Shown here one piece after another: positions 25,538-34,219 of a stretch of 64,000 nucleotides of DNA (its first letter is position 1; each line of letters starts with the position of its first letter). The stretch is from assembly GCA_963678565.1 (NCBI GenBank), contig OY782875.1:2418001-2482000 (forward strand), given 5' to 3'. The notes below the pieces were generated by a model. It saw only the letters and a program-made list of their open reading frames with translations. It did not search any database and was not told the DNA's origin. This DNA is from SKHV01 sp963678565. Its GTDB lineage: Bacteria; Bacteroidota; Bacteroidia; Bacteroidales; Prolixibacteraceae. The position numbers were made by a program, and so were the translations under genes.

Positions 25538-26165
25538 AGATATCGCCTATATTTTTTAAAATAATTAATTCCAGTTCGTCTACACTAATTTTTAAAATTT
25601 TAGCGGCGCAAATATATATTTTTTCAATTGAAATGTCAGAATCGTCTGTTTCAAGCAAGACCTTGCTCTTATCAATTGTTTTAACTGATATTAGAATTTT
25701 TTCGCTTGGGCTTAAAAGCGATTTTCCGAAGGAATAATAACTCTGAAATTCATTAAGTTTTTGGGTTTGATGCTGATTTCCTCGATAATCATGAAAAATC
25801 AACGTCCCACTAAAATCCGATTTAACAAGTAGTTCGATAATATCTGAATAAGCACGAACACAATGAATTATTATTGGCTTCTTAAATCTTTGAGCCAATT
25901 GAAGATGCTTATTAAAAATGTCTTTTTGCAATTCCACTGGCGTATCAATTGATCGATCAATTCCACATTCTCCAATGGCAATAAATTCTTTTTTTTGAAG
26001 CAAAAGTTCCAATTTCAACAATTCTTGTTGAATATTTTGAGTATTAATTCGCCAAGGATGTATTCCAATTGAGTAAAAGTATCCGTGCTGAAATTCAATT
26101 TTATCATTGTCGACATTAATAATTGAATTCCTTTTTAGTAAATGCGTATGTACATCAAAAAACAT
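25509..26165 (-). CDS. TatD-family metal-dependent hydrolase
   Basis: A 218-residue TIM-barrel hydrolase. Metal ligands are visible: H6 and H8 (HTH), E66 in IGECGID, H101 in IIHC, H125 in FHDYRG and D174 in ETDDSD. TatD-type proteins are magnesium-dependent 3'-5' DNases or broader phosphodiesterases. It is shorter than the 260-residue E. coli protein but keeps all motifs. It precedes tcdA with a 29-base overlap, implying coupled translation. It is divergent from the phosphate-butyryltransferase gene. Confidence 0.9.
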   Translation of the reverse strand: MFFDVHTHLLKRNSIINVDNDKIEFQHGYFYSIGIHPWRINTQNIQQELLKLELLLQKKEFIAIGECGIDRSIDTPVELQKDIFNKHLQLAQRFKKPIIIHCVRAYSDIIELLVKSDFSGTLIFHDYRGNQHQTQKLNEFQSYYSFGKSLLSPSEKILISVKTIDKSKVLLETDDSDISIEKIYICAAKILKISVDELELIILKNIGDIYGDRVAGKN

Positions 26166-26319
26166 CTTGTTCAGTAATTAGACAATAAAGTTAAAAAGTT
26201 GGTAAAAATACATGCAATTTCTAACGATAAATTCAATTAAAAATTTTCTTTTCATGTTCCTTGCTAAAATGCTTGACATGAGTAAAAAAAAGAAGTATTT
26301 TAAGGGGAAAAATCAACCC

Positions 26320-27246
26320 ATGCCAATTAAAGAACTTGATAAGATTGTTTCAAAAGCTTTAAATGTAAAAACACCAACGGTAGCTGTTGCAAATGGTGTC
26401 GACACCAATACGCTTCATTCTGTTTCAAAAGCGGTCAATATTGGGCTGATTAAAGCAATAATTTTTGGAAAGAAAAAATGCATTGATGCAAATTGTAAAA
26501 AATGTGGCCTATACAATTCTAAGTTTCAAATTGTTGATATCGAAGATGAAAAGGATGCAACTATAGCAGCCATAAAAGCCGTTGCTGATGGAGAAGCAGA
26601 CATTTTAATGAAAGGCTTATTGAGTACCGATTTATTTATAAAATTGATTTTAGACAAGAAGCTTGGCTTAACAATAAAAAATCAATTGCTAAGCCACATG
26701 TCGTTATTCGAAATTGAAAGCTACCAGAAATTATTATTGGCAAGTGATGTTGCCATTATACCCAATCCGAGTTTAGATCAAAAAAAGCAAATTTTAAGTA
26801 ATTTGGTAGATACAGCACATAAAATTGGTATTGTTAAACCCAAAGTGGCATTGATTGCAGCAAGTGAAAAAATAATTCCACAAATACCTGCTAATAATGA
26901 AGCCAATCAGCTTAAAAACATGTTTCAAAACAAAGAACTTGGAAATGGATACCTTTGCGATGGTCCTTTATCGATTGATTTAGCTCTGAATCACGATGCA
27001 GCAAAAATAAAAAATTACAAATCGGAAGTGTCGGGTGATGCAGATTGTCTACTTTTTCCAAACATTGAGTCTGGAAATGTGTTTTATAAAACCTGCGTAA
27101 AACTATTTAATTCAAAATCGGCAGCAATTGTCATAGGAGCAAAAGTGCCGATCGTGTTACCTTCACGCGGAGACAATTTTGACACGAAACTATATTCAAT
27201 TGCACTATCGGTGCTTTTGGGTCAGATAAATGAAAACAAAGCATAA
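26320..27246 (+). CDS. ptb: Phosphate butyryltransferase-like acyltransferase
   Basis: A phosphate acetyl/butyryl transferase-family protein of 308 residues from the start used here. It would exchange CoA for phosphate on butyryl-CoA (or a branched-chain acyl-CoA) to make the acyl phosphate used by the next gene. The first ATG is 26212, but the 36 residues before MPIKELDKIV are basic and not part of the family, so the later start is preferred; 26278 is a second option. Hallmarks are TVAVANG, GEADILMKG and KPKVALIAASEK. Its end overlaps buk by 17 bases, which strongly supports the pair. Confidence 0.88.
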   Translation: MPIKELDKIVSKALNVKTPTVAVANGVDTNTLHSVSKAVNIGLIKAIIFGKKKCIDANCKKCGLYNSKFQIVDIEDEKDATIAAIKAVADGEADILMKGLLSTDLFIKLILDKKLGLTIKNQLLSHMSLFEIESYQKLLLASDVAIIPNPSLDQKKQILSNLVDTAHKIGIVKPKVALIAASEKIIPQIPANNEANQLKNMFQNKELGNGYLCDGPLSIDLALNHDAAKIKNYKSEVSGDADCLLFPNIESGNVFYKTCVKLFNSKSAAIVIGAKVPIVLPSRGDNFDTKLYSIALSVLLGQINENKA

Positions 27247-28309
27247 AATATTAGTAATAAATCCAGGTTCAACATCAACTAAAATTGCGGTTTTCGAGAA
27301 CGAAAATTCAGTGTTCAGTTTAACCATTAGGCATTTTATTGATGAACTAATGTTTTATCCAACCATCATCTCACAATACGAATACCGAAAAGATTTAATC
27401 TTAGGGAATCTGGAAATTGAAAACATCGACATTTCAGATGTTTCAATTGTAATTGGTCGAGGAGGATTAACTTATCCATTAAAATCCGGAATTTACGAAG
27501 TTGACGATCGGATGTTAGTACATGTCCGTAAAGGGGTACTTGGTCAGCATGCATCGAACTTAGGCCCTTTGTTGGCTTATAAAATTGCACGCGATTTAAA
27601 CAATGCAAAAGCCTATATTGCCGACCCGGTGGTTACTGATGAACTAATGCCTGTTGCTCGATATTCAGGGCACCCACTTTTTGAACGACGTTCAATTTTT
27701 CATGCTTTAAACCAAAAAGCAGTTGCTCGACTGTATGCCAAATCAATTCATAAAAGGTATGAAAACTTAAACTTAATTGTCGTTCATATGGGCGGTGGAG
27801 TTTCAATTGGAGCACATCAAAAAGGCCAAGCTATTGATGTAAACAATGCACTTGATGGCGAAGGACCTTTTTCTCCTGAACGTTCAGGAACCCTGCCAGT
27901 GGGTCAATTAATAGAAAACTGCTTTAGTGGCAACTTCACTCAAGAACAATTAGAGAAGATAGTTGTTGGAGAAGGAGGATTTATGGCCTATTTACAAACC
28001 AATAATATACAAGAACTGGTTAATCGTTCTAAAATAGATGAAGACGTAAAAATGCTTTTAGAGGCATTTGTGTATCAGGTTTCCAAAGGAATCGGAGAAA
28101 TGTCAACAGTTCTATCGGGAGAAGTAGATGCAATAATTTTAACAGGTGGAATTGCTTATAACGACTCAATTGTCAAATCTATTAGCAAAAGAGTCGAATT
28201 TATTGGCAAAATTGCAGTGCATCCTGGAGAAGATGAAATGGCAGCCATGGCATTGAATGCGAATCTATTACTTCGTGGGGAACTAAAAGTATTAAAGTAT
28301 CCACATTAG
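27230..28309 (+). CDS. buk: Butyrate kinase
   Basis: A 359-residue acetokinase-family enzyme (ASKHA fold) that makes ATP from butyryl phosphate and ADP. The phosphate motif INPGSTSTKIAVF is at residues 10-22. VVHMGGGVSIGAH, GEGPFSPERSGTLPVG and ILTGGIAYND are the butyrate kinase pattern, distinguishing it from acetate kinase. It overlaps ptb, so the two form one operon for butyrate or isovalerate/isobutyrate formation with substrate-level phosphorylation. Confidence 0.93.
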   Translation: MKTKHKILVINPGSTSTKIAVFENENSVFSLTIRHFIDELMFYPTIISQYEYRKDLILGNLEIENIDISDVSIVIGRGGLTYPLKSGIYEVDDRMLVHVRKGVLGQHASNLGPLLAYKIARDLNNAKAYIADPVVTDELMPVARYSGHPLFERRSIFHALNQKAVARLYAKSIHKRYENLNLIVVHMGGGVSIGAHQKGQAIDVNNALDGEGPFSPERSGTLPVGQLIENCFSGNFTQEQLEKIVVGEGGFMAYLQTNNIQELVNRSKIDEDVKMLLEAFVYQVSKGIGEMSTVLSGEVDAIILTGGIAYNDSIVKSISKRVEFIGKIAVHPGEDEMAAMALNANLLLRGELKVLKYPH

Positions 28310-28348
28310 AATATTTAAGGCAGTATTTTTTCAATTTCAATTATTAAC

Positions 28349-28356
28349 TATTTTTG
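28349..28356 (+). promoter_or_regulatory. -7 box for the antiporter gene
   Basis: TATTTTTG ends 16 bases before the ATG at 28373. No strong -33 box is seen. Confidence 0.45.
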
Positions 28357-28372
28357 AATAAACGAAAATCAC

Positions 28373-29590
28373 ATGGAAACCTATCCATTTATTATAGCAA
28401 TAAGTATTATAACAGTTTTATCATTCTTGTTTAACTCGCTGGCTGATAAAACAAACTTTCCAAGTGTTTTATTACTCATATTTTTAGGGGTTGGCGTAAA
28501 AGTGGTAATGCAAAAGTTCAACCTCGAAATTGATTTTTTTCCTGTATTGGAATCTTTAGGGGTAATTGGTTTGATAATGATTGTACTTGAAGCTGCATTA
28601 GATCTAAAACTTGAACGGGATAAAAGAGGAATAATCAGTCGCTCCATGCTGATTGCCTTTGTGAGCCTAATACTAACCTCATTAATCATTGCCTTTGTCT
28701 TTAGTTGGCTCGTACCTTATATCGATTTCTATATAGCCTTTTTATATGCAATTCCATTAGCAATTATGAGCAGTGCCATAATCATACCGAGTGTTGTGAA
28801 TCTAGGAGAGCATAAGCGGGAATTTATGATTTATGAAAGTACCTTTTCCGACATTTTCGGGATTATGCTGTTCTTTTATGTTGAAGCAGGTATTAACTGG
28901 CATAGCTTTGGAGAGGTTGTATCACATATTTCGATAAACTTATTAACCACAATTGTTGTCTCCTTAATTATTGGATATGTATTGGTTTGGGCCTTACAGG
29001 CTTTAAAAACAAGAACCAAATTTTTCTTAATAATGGCTGTGCTTCTCTTGCTTTATGCAATTGGAAAACTCATGCATATTTCATCCTTGTTAATCATCTT
29101 AATTTTCGGACTTGTATTGAATAATCAAGAAGTATTTTTTAGGGGAAAACTATCTAATCTTATTAGCAATAGAGGTATTTTCAGGCTTCTTGAAGATTTC
29201 AAACTTTTTACTGCAGAAACGTCCTTCTTAATCAGAACCTTCTTCTTTGTATTCTTTGGGATGACATTGACGTTTGATGCCTTTTTAGGCTTAAATGTAT
29301 GGATCATGAGCCTTTTGGTTTTACTATCAATTTTTATTGTTCGATTTACCATGTTTAAACTAATACAGAAGAAGAAATTTTATCCTGAAGTCTTGATTGC
29401 ACCGCGTGGTTTGATCTCAATTCTGTTGTATTATTCTATTCCTGAAGAATTAAAAGTGGAAGATTTTGAAACAGGAATTCTTTTCGTTGTAATCATTATT
29501 ACTTCACTAATCATGGCTGTTTCAATCATGAAACACAAAAACGAAAAGTCGAGCGATAGTTTACAGAATGTTAACGAAAACGACGTATAA
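28373..29590 (+). CDS. Cation/proton antiporter (CPA1 family)
   Basis: A 405-residue integral membrane protein with about 11-12 transmembrane segments. It has the CPA-type arrangement, including PLAIMSSAIIIPSV and the following YESTFSDIFGI. It probably exchanges sodium or potassium for protons across the inner membrane. There is no cytoplasmic regulatory domain; the C-terminus is a short charged tail. It seems to be a separate unit with its own -7 box. The transported ion cannot be told. Confidence 0.85.
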   Translation: METYPFIIAISIITVLSFLFNSLADKTNFPSVLLLIFLGVGVKVVMQKFNLEIDFFPVLESLGVIGLIMIVLEAALDLKLERDKRGIISRSMLIAFVSLILTSLIIAFVFSWLVPYIDFYIAFLYAIPLAIMSSAIIIPSVVNLGEHKREFMIYESTFSDIFGIMLFFYVEAGINWHSFGEVVSHISINLLTTIVVSLIIGYVLVWALQALKTRTKFFLIMAVLLLLYAIGKLMHISSLLIILIFGLVLNNQEVFFRGKLSNLISNRGIFRLLEDFKLFTAETSFLIRTFFFVFFGMTLTFDAFLGLNVWIMSLLVLLSIFIVRFTMFKLIQKKKFYPEVLIAPRGLISILLYYSIPEELKVEDFETGILFVVIIITSLIMAVSIMKHKNEKSSDSLQNVNENDV

Positions 29591-29644
29591 TTCTATTTTC
29601 ATGTTAAAATATTGTTGATCTACTGCATTTTAGCATACAACTAA

Positions 29645-29652
29645 TATCTTTG
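29645..29652 (+). promoter_or_regulatory. -7 box for the zincin gene
   Basis: TATCTTTG lies 50 bases before the ATG at 29703. The -33 region has no clear TTTG. Confidence 0.4.
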
Positions 29653-29702
29653 TAGAATAAAGGGGAAATCAATTTTACAAGACAATTAGTTAATTATTTA
29701 TC

Positions 29703-30272
29703 ATGGTTAAAATCTTAATCATCTCATTTTTATTTTTATCAACAATTTCACTTGGTCAGCTAACAACCAATAAACAAATAGCCGATAAAAGTGAATTGAT
29801 CCAAGCAGTACTTGAACACTATCCTGAGTTGGATTCGACGAAAATAAAAGTAAAAGTAAAATGGATGTGTAAAAGAAGTATGGCGGCAAGGCCAAATGCA
29901 TTCTTTCTATTTCAAAAAGACAATTCCTATGTCGTAGTAATAAATAAGCGAAAGAAATTTCAAAACATGTATACCAATAACGGCTTTAGTGGTATTCTTG
30001 GACATGAATTCGCTCACATCGTCGATTATGAATCAAAAAACGACAAAGAGTTAATTAGCTTAGGTTTTAATTACCTATTCAATAAGAGTTATCGAAAAGA
30101 AGTTGAAAACCGAACTGATAGTATTGCCATTGCACATGGATTAGGGAATAAGCTGGTAAAAGGTGTGGAAACTCAATACAAACACAAAAAGTACTGGAAA
30201 CGAAAGAAGGGGGTTTATTACACTCCTTCGAAATTAAGGAAGCTTATTAAGCAGAAAAAATCAAAGCTTTAG
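29703..30272 (+). CDS. Small secreted zincin-like metalloprotease
   Basis: A 189-residue protein with a signal peptide (about 1-18). The zinc motif HEFAH is at residues 101-105 (H101, E102, H105). Downstream ENRTDSIAIAHGLG supplies a likely third ligand, as in the ExxxD arrangement of gluzincin-like proteins. The C-terminal 40 residues are strongly basic. I do not recognise a named family. The HExxH, the secretion signal and the small size suggest an exported peptidase. Confidence 0.75.
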   Translation: MVKILIISFLFLSTISLGQLTTNKQIADKSELIQAVLEHYPELDSTKIKVKVKWMCKRSMAARPNAFFLFQKDNSYVVVINKRKKFQNMYTNNGFSGILGHEFAHIVDYESKNDKELISLGFNYLFNKSYRKEVENRTDSIAIAHGLGNKLVKGVETQYKHKKYWKRKKGVYYTPSKLRKLIKQKKSKL

Positions 30273-30300
30273 AATTGTTGCTTTTCGAAATTCTGCAAAT

Positions 30301-30334
30301 AAAAAAAGCCAACTATCATATGACAATTGGCTTT
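30301..30334 (-). terminator. Minus-strand terminator after the tRNA-Asp genes
   Basis: AAAGCCAA (30305-30312) and TTGGCTTT (30327-30334) form the stem. On the minus strand the hairpin is followed by a T run. Confidence 0.75.
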
Positions 30335-30340
30335 AAAAGT

Positions 30341-30417
30341 TGGCGGTCAAGACGGGACTCGAACCCGCGACCTCCGGCGTGACAGGCCGGCATTCTAACC
30401 AACTGAACTACTTGACC
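30341..30417 (-). tRNA. tRNA-Asp (GTC), copy 1
   Basis: On the minus strand a 77-base cloverleaf starts GGTCAAG and ends CTTGACC-G-CCA, so CCA is encoded. The acceptor stem is seven perfect pairs, and the T arm carries GGTTCGAGTCC. The anticodon loop CTGTCAC gives anticodon GTC for aspartate. Confidence 0.97.
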
Positions 30418-30444
30418 TAATAACTTTAGAACTTAAACTTTTTC

Positions 30445-30521
30445 TGGCGGTCAAGACGGGACTCGAACCCGCGACCTCCGGCGTGACAGGCCGGCATTCT
30501 AACCAACTGAACTACTTGACC
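30445..30521 (-). tRNA. tRNA-Asp (GTC), copy 2
   Basis: Identical base for base to copy 1, with 27 bases between the two genes. Both lie under the same minus-strand promoter. Confidence 0.97.
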
Positions 30522-30554
30522 AGAAAAGGTTGCCCTTTTGTTTCAAAGGCGATG

Positions 30555-30584
30555 CAAAAATAGATTTTCTTTTGGTTATTCCAA
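30555..30584 (-). promoter_or_regulatory. Promoter of the tRNA-Asp pair
   Basis: On the minus strand the -7 box reads TATTTTTG (30555-30562). A TTGG -33-like box (30581-30584) is 18 bases upstream, and the first tRNA starts 34 bases downstream. Confidence 0.55.
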
Positions 30585-30682
30585 TGGTATTAGCGAAAAA
30601 AGTTGAAAAAAAATTAGTTTCATCGCGAATCAAATATACCATGCAAAACGGAACTTATTGAATGCGAATTAAGTATCAGTTT

Positions 30683-31216
30683 TTACGTTTTTTTAAAAAA
30701 ACTAAAATTAACTCCTCCATATTTTCGAATTTCTATAAACTCAGGTCTTTTTGAGAAATCAAATTGCTTAGAATGCTCCAAAATAAAGGTGGCACCTGGC
30801 TTAAGTAAATTACTATCTAAAACCAAAGCCGCAACTTCATCGAATCGTTTTAAATCGTAAGGAGGATCAGCAAAAACCAAATCAAACTGCACACTAAACT
30901 TAGAAACTGCTTTAAAAACATCTGTTCTATAAATAGTCGCTTGCTCGTCTAGGTCTTTCAAAACAGATTGTATAAAGCGTACATGTTTATAGTTCTGCTC
31001 TACCATCGTAAGGTCGCGTACGCCTCTAGAAAAAAACTCAAAACTGATGCTTCCTGTGCCGGCAAACAAGTCTAGCACTTTCAGCTGCTCAAAGTCGAAA
31101 TTATTATTCAATACATTAAATAAACTCTCCTTGGCAAAGTCGGTAGTTGGACGAGCATTAAATGCTTTACCCGGATGAAAACTACGACCTTTATATTTGC
31201 CACCAATTATCCTCAT
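30683..31216 (-). CDS. rsmD: 16S rRNA (guanine966-N2)-methyltransferase RsmD
   Basis: A 177-residue SAM-dependent methyltransferase that modifies G966 of 16S rRNA. The opening MRIIGGKYKGR and ARPTTDFAKESLFN are typical of RsmD. The SAM motif is LDLFAGTGS (48-56) and the catalytic DPPY is at 117-120. Its start overlaps the DUF3822 gene by four bases, an arrangement common in Bacteroidota. Confidence 0.95.
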   Translation of the reverse strand: MRIIGGKYKGRSFHPGKAFNARPTTDFAKESLFNVLNNNFDFEQLKVLDLFAGTGSISFEFFSRGVRDLTMVEQNYKHVRFIQSVLKDLDEQATIYRTDVFKAVSKFSVQFDLVFADPPYDLKRFDEVAALVLDSNLLKPGATFILEHSKQFDFSKRPEFIEIRKYGGVNFSFFKKT

Positions 31217-32043
31217 AAAACTTGTTCGATTAAGGGAATGTGATTTAAAGCAGCTTCTGACCTGAAAGTATAGCTAACTGAATAACCAGGTCGATAAGAG
31301 GCCGTTTCAATTTTAGTTAAAAACTTCTTGAAGTTAGCTTGCACTGCATTTAAATCATTAAAAGATCCAGCTAAATGCAATGGGGTAGAAGATGGCAATT
31401 CAAGTTTCTTATACACGTTTAAAACATAGTACAACAAATCATCTAAGGTGTGAACTTCGAAGCTGTTTTGGTAATATGTTTTGTCTTGTTCAAAAACTAC
31501 GATATAAGCCATTTTTCCTTCTTGGCATACCAATGCATTAGTTTCTTTTGATTTCAACTTATTTACATACTTCGAAAGCGAAATAAGCTCTGGAATGAAT
31601 TCAGAATTAATATATTGATCTAAAAAGAAGTTATGTATTGGTTTGGGTATACTATATAGGCAAACTTTATCTCCAATTTGATAATCAAGGATTGATTCAT
31701 CAATCGATTTACCTACCGTTTGTTCGAACAAAATTTTACGATGTCCTTTATTGTATACAATCTTTGGTATTTCAGTAAAACGACTATTTAAATAACTAAT
31801 AACAACTCTTTTGTAGTTCGCTTTAAAAATGGGTTCATTTCCAACGATCTCTGCTAATTCATTGTTTAATTGATATGGAGTAATTGTATTCAAAATATGT
31901 CGGCCCAATACAATGAATTTTTTGACGATTGTATCGTATATACAAAAAGAAAATCCATCCAGTGAACACCGGATGGATAATATATAGTTTTGACAATTGT
32001 CTCTGTCGTATGTTTCGTCGATATAATATTTGCATTCTGCCAT
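31213..32043 (-). CDS. DUF3822 family protein
   Basis: A 276-residue protein matching DUF3822: the N-terminal YILSIRCSLDGFSFCIYD, then RHIL and FHGHxxF-less middle, with PxP-type regions around RKILFEQ. Its function is not known. It is translationally coupled to rsmD (ATGA overlap, 31213-31216) and follows a hypothetical membrane protein by 16 bases. A TAATTTTG -7-like box lies four bases before its ATG. Confidence 0.8.
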   Translation of the reverse strand: MAECKYYIDETYDRDNCQNYILSIRCSLDGFSFCIYDTIVKKFIVLGRHILNTITPYQLNNELAEIVGNEPIFKANYKRVVISYLNSRFTEIPKIVYNKGHRKILFEQTVGKSIDESILDYQIGDKVCLYSIPKPIHNFFLDQYINSEFIPELISLSKYVNKLKSKETNALVCQEGKMAYIVVFEQDKTYYQNSFEVHTLDDLLYYVLNVYKKLELPSSTPLHLAGSFNDLNAVQANFKKFLTKIETASYRPGYSVSYTFRSEAALNHIPLIEQVL

Positions 32044-32059
32044 ATAGCAAAATTAAATA

Positions 32060-32704
32060 TTATTCCCAGTTACCTGCATTATTATTTGGATTTTCTGTCG
32101 ATCCAACTTTTAGTCCAGGATATAACTCATTTGCACGACGCTGTTCATTCAAGTTAATAATAAACTGACCGTAATCATCTTTAAGCTCTTTCAATATTTG
32201 ATTATTGTGCGCTTTACATTCAAATACAGGAACCGCAATACCAGATCCGGTAACTAAAATTGTTTCATCAATCGAGAATTTTTCTTCACCATTCGTGTTT
32301 GGAATAATATTGATTTCATCGATTGGATAATCAGCACCAAATAATTTTTCCAAAACACTTACCTTAACAGTATCACGAATAATTAATCCTTGCTTTAATG
32401 CATCTTTCTCGGTTAAGCCTTCAGCAACCATACTATCGGTTAACATTCCAATTTTACGAATTTCAGGTAGGGAGTCAGTTTTTACAAACTCGATTAATTT
32501 GTCCCAATCACCACTGAATCTTTCGTTCACGTCCTTGTAAGCAATTTGTGCCTGACGAATCTCTTTTAATTTCTGAATAGTTGGTTCATATCTGGCTTGT
32601 TTTTCTTTGTCAAAAGTAATTGGAGCCTGAATAGTATCCCAAATAAGATAAACAAGTGCAGCAGCACCAGCCAATAGTAAAACTTGAATAAAAATTCTTT
32701 TCAT
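32060..32704 (-). CDS. Hypothetical membrane-anchored protein
   Basis: A 214-residue protein with one N-terminal transmembrane segment (about 4-22), then a coiled-coil-like region (about 32-55) with the rest periplasmic or extracytoplasmic. No catalytic motif is seen. It is likely the first gene of the operon with DUF3822 and rsmD. Its function is unknown. Confidence 0.75.
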   Translation of the reverse strand: MKRIFIQVLLLAGAAALVYLIWDTIQAPITFDKEKQARYEPTIQKLKEIRQAQIAYKDVNERFSGDWDKLIEFVKTDSLPEIRKIGMLTDSMVAEGLTEKDALKQGLIIRDTVKVSVLEKLFGADYPIDEINIIPNTNGEEKFSIDETILVTGSGIAVPVFECKAHNNQILKELKDDYGQFIINLNEQRRANELYPGLKVGSTENPNNNAGNWE

Positions 32705-32742
32705 TTTATTATGTTGTTTAATGGTTTCGATTGCAATGCTTG

Positions 32743-32750
32743 CAAATTTA
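32743..32750 (-). promoter_or_regulatory. -7 box for the membrane protein/DUF3822/rsmD unit
   Basis: TAAATTTG on the minus strand lies 38 bases before the ATG at 32704. A -33 box at the usual spacing is not seen. Confidence 0.4.
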
Positions 32751-32798
32751 AAAAAAAAATCAAATTAAGTTTCCGAGAAAAAATTAATTTAGCTTAAT

Positions 32799-34217
32799 AT
32801 GATTGAATTAAAATTAGCACAAACAATTTTACGAAACTTAAATGTTGAACCTACTAAAAGTCAGGTTTTTGCTATCGAACAGTTAGCTAAGTTTCTGTAT
32901 GGAACCAATCCTAATTCAATATTCTTATTAAAAGGTTATGCCGGAACAGGTAAAACTCATTTGCTCAGCACCTTAGTTACAACCTTGTCTGATTTTAAAA
33001 TCAATACAGTGCTGCTTGCACCAACTGGTAGAGCTGCAAAAGTTTTAACTTTATATTCAAATAAATCGGCATTTACCATTCATAAAAAAATTTTCCGTCA
33101 GAAATCAAGTTCTGATATTCATTCTAAATTCAGTTTAGACTTCAATAAACATGCCAATACTTTGTTTATTGTCGACGAATCTTCAATGATTTCAAATGAA
33201 AGTACCGATCAGTCCTTTTTTGGCTCTGGTAGACTGCTCGACGATTTAATCGAATATGTTTATAGTGGCAAAAATTGTCGCTTAATGCTTGTTGGTGATA
33301 CAGCTCAATTGCCGCCTGTTGGTTTGAGTGTAAGTCCTGCATTAGATGCCAATATTCTTGAAATGTATAACAAAACAGTGCTCTCTGCAACATTAATAGA
33401 TGTTGTACGTCAACAGCACGATTCATTAATTCTTAAGAATGCCACTTTTCTAAGAGAACTCATAGACGATCAATTAATAAAACAATTTTTCAATATAGAA
33501 ATAAAACGTAGGGGAGATGTTATAAAACTTTCGGGAGAAGATTTAATAGAAACAATTGGCTCTTGCTATTCAAATTATGGAGAGGAAGATACAATTGTTG
33601 TTACTCGTTCAAATAAAAGGGCCAATAAATTTAACGAAGGAATAAGAAGAACCATTCTTTGGAGAGAAGAAGAAATTTCATCGGGTGATTTAATTATGGT
33701 AATTAAAAACAACTATTACTGGAAAACACCGGATAAAAATATCGATTTTATTGCCAATGGCGATATTGCTCGCATTGTACGCTTTAAAGGAACAGAAGAA
33801 TTATATGGTTTTCGATTTGCAACAGTTACGGTGCAATTAATCGATTACGATGATGCAGAGTTGGATTGCAAAATAATGCTAGACACCTTGAATATTGAAA
33901 CTGCCTCCTTAAGTTATGAAGAGAATTTAAAATTGTTTCATGCGATTCAAGAAGATTACATGGATATCCCCAATAAAAAGAAACGCTTTGAAAAAATAAG
34001 AGAAAATGAATATTTCAATGCGCTTCAGGTTAAATTTGCTTATGCTATCACTTGCCATAAAGCTCAAGGTGGTCAGTGGAGTTCGGTTTTTTTAGATCAT
34101 GGATATTTAACTGAAGATATGCTAGGAGTTGATTTGCTTCGTTGGATGTACACTGCCTTTACCCGACCACAAAAAAAATTGTATCTAGTTAATTTTAACA
34201 AACAGTTTTTTGAATAA
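32799..34217 (+). CDS. RecD-like ATP-dependent DNA helicase / exodeoxyribonuclease-type ATPase
   Basis: A 472-residue SF1 helicase. Walker A GYAGTGKT is at residues 46-53, motif II reads VDESSM, motif III GDTAQLPPV and the C-terminal UvrD_C_2 motif HKAQGGQWSSV. TAFTRPQKKLYLV closes the fold. It resembles the RecD2-like ATPases often annotated as exodeoxyribonuclease V in Bacteroidota, but it is short, with no N-terminal extension. It would unwind DNA in repair. Confidence 0.88.
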   Translation: MIELKLAQTILRNLNVEPTKSQVFAIEQLAKFLYGTNPNSIFLLKGYAGTGKTHLLSTLVTTLSDFKINTVLLAPTGRAAKVLTLYSNKSAFTIHKKIFRQKSSSDIHSKFSLDFNKHANTLFIVDESSMISNESTDQSFFGSGRLLDDLIEYVYSGKNCRLMLVGDTAQLPPVGLSVSPALDANILEMYNKTVLSATLIDVVRQQHDSLILKNATFLRELIDDQLIKQFFNIEIKRRGDVIKLSGEDLIETIGSCYSNYGEEDTIVVTRSNKRANKFNEGIRRTILWREEEISSGDLIMVIKNNYYWKTPDKNIDFIANGDIARIVRFKGTEELYGFRFATVTVQLIDYDDAELDCKIMLDTLNIETASLSYEENLKLFHAIQEDYMDIPNKKKRFEKIRENEYFNALQVKFAYAITCHKAQGGQWSSVFLDHGYLTEDMLGVDLLRWMYTAFTRPQKKLYLVNFNKQFFE

Positions 34218-34219
34218 AA

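Noticed and set aside
30341..30521. The tandem tRNA-Asp pair considered as a phage or island attachment site
   Set aside because: No integrase or partial tRNA repeat elsewhere in the window; the repeat is two whole functional genes.
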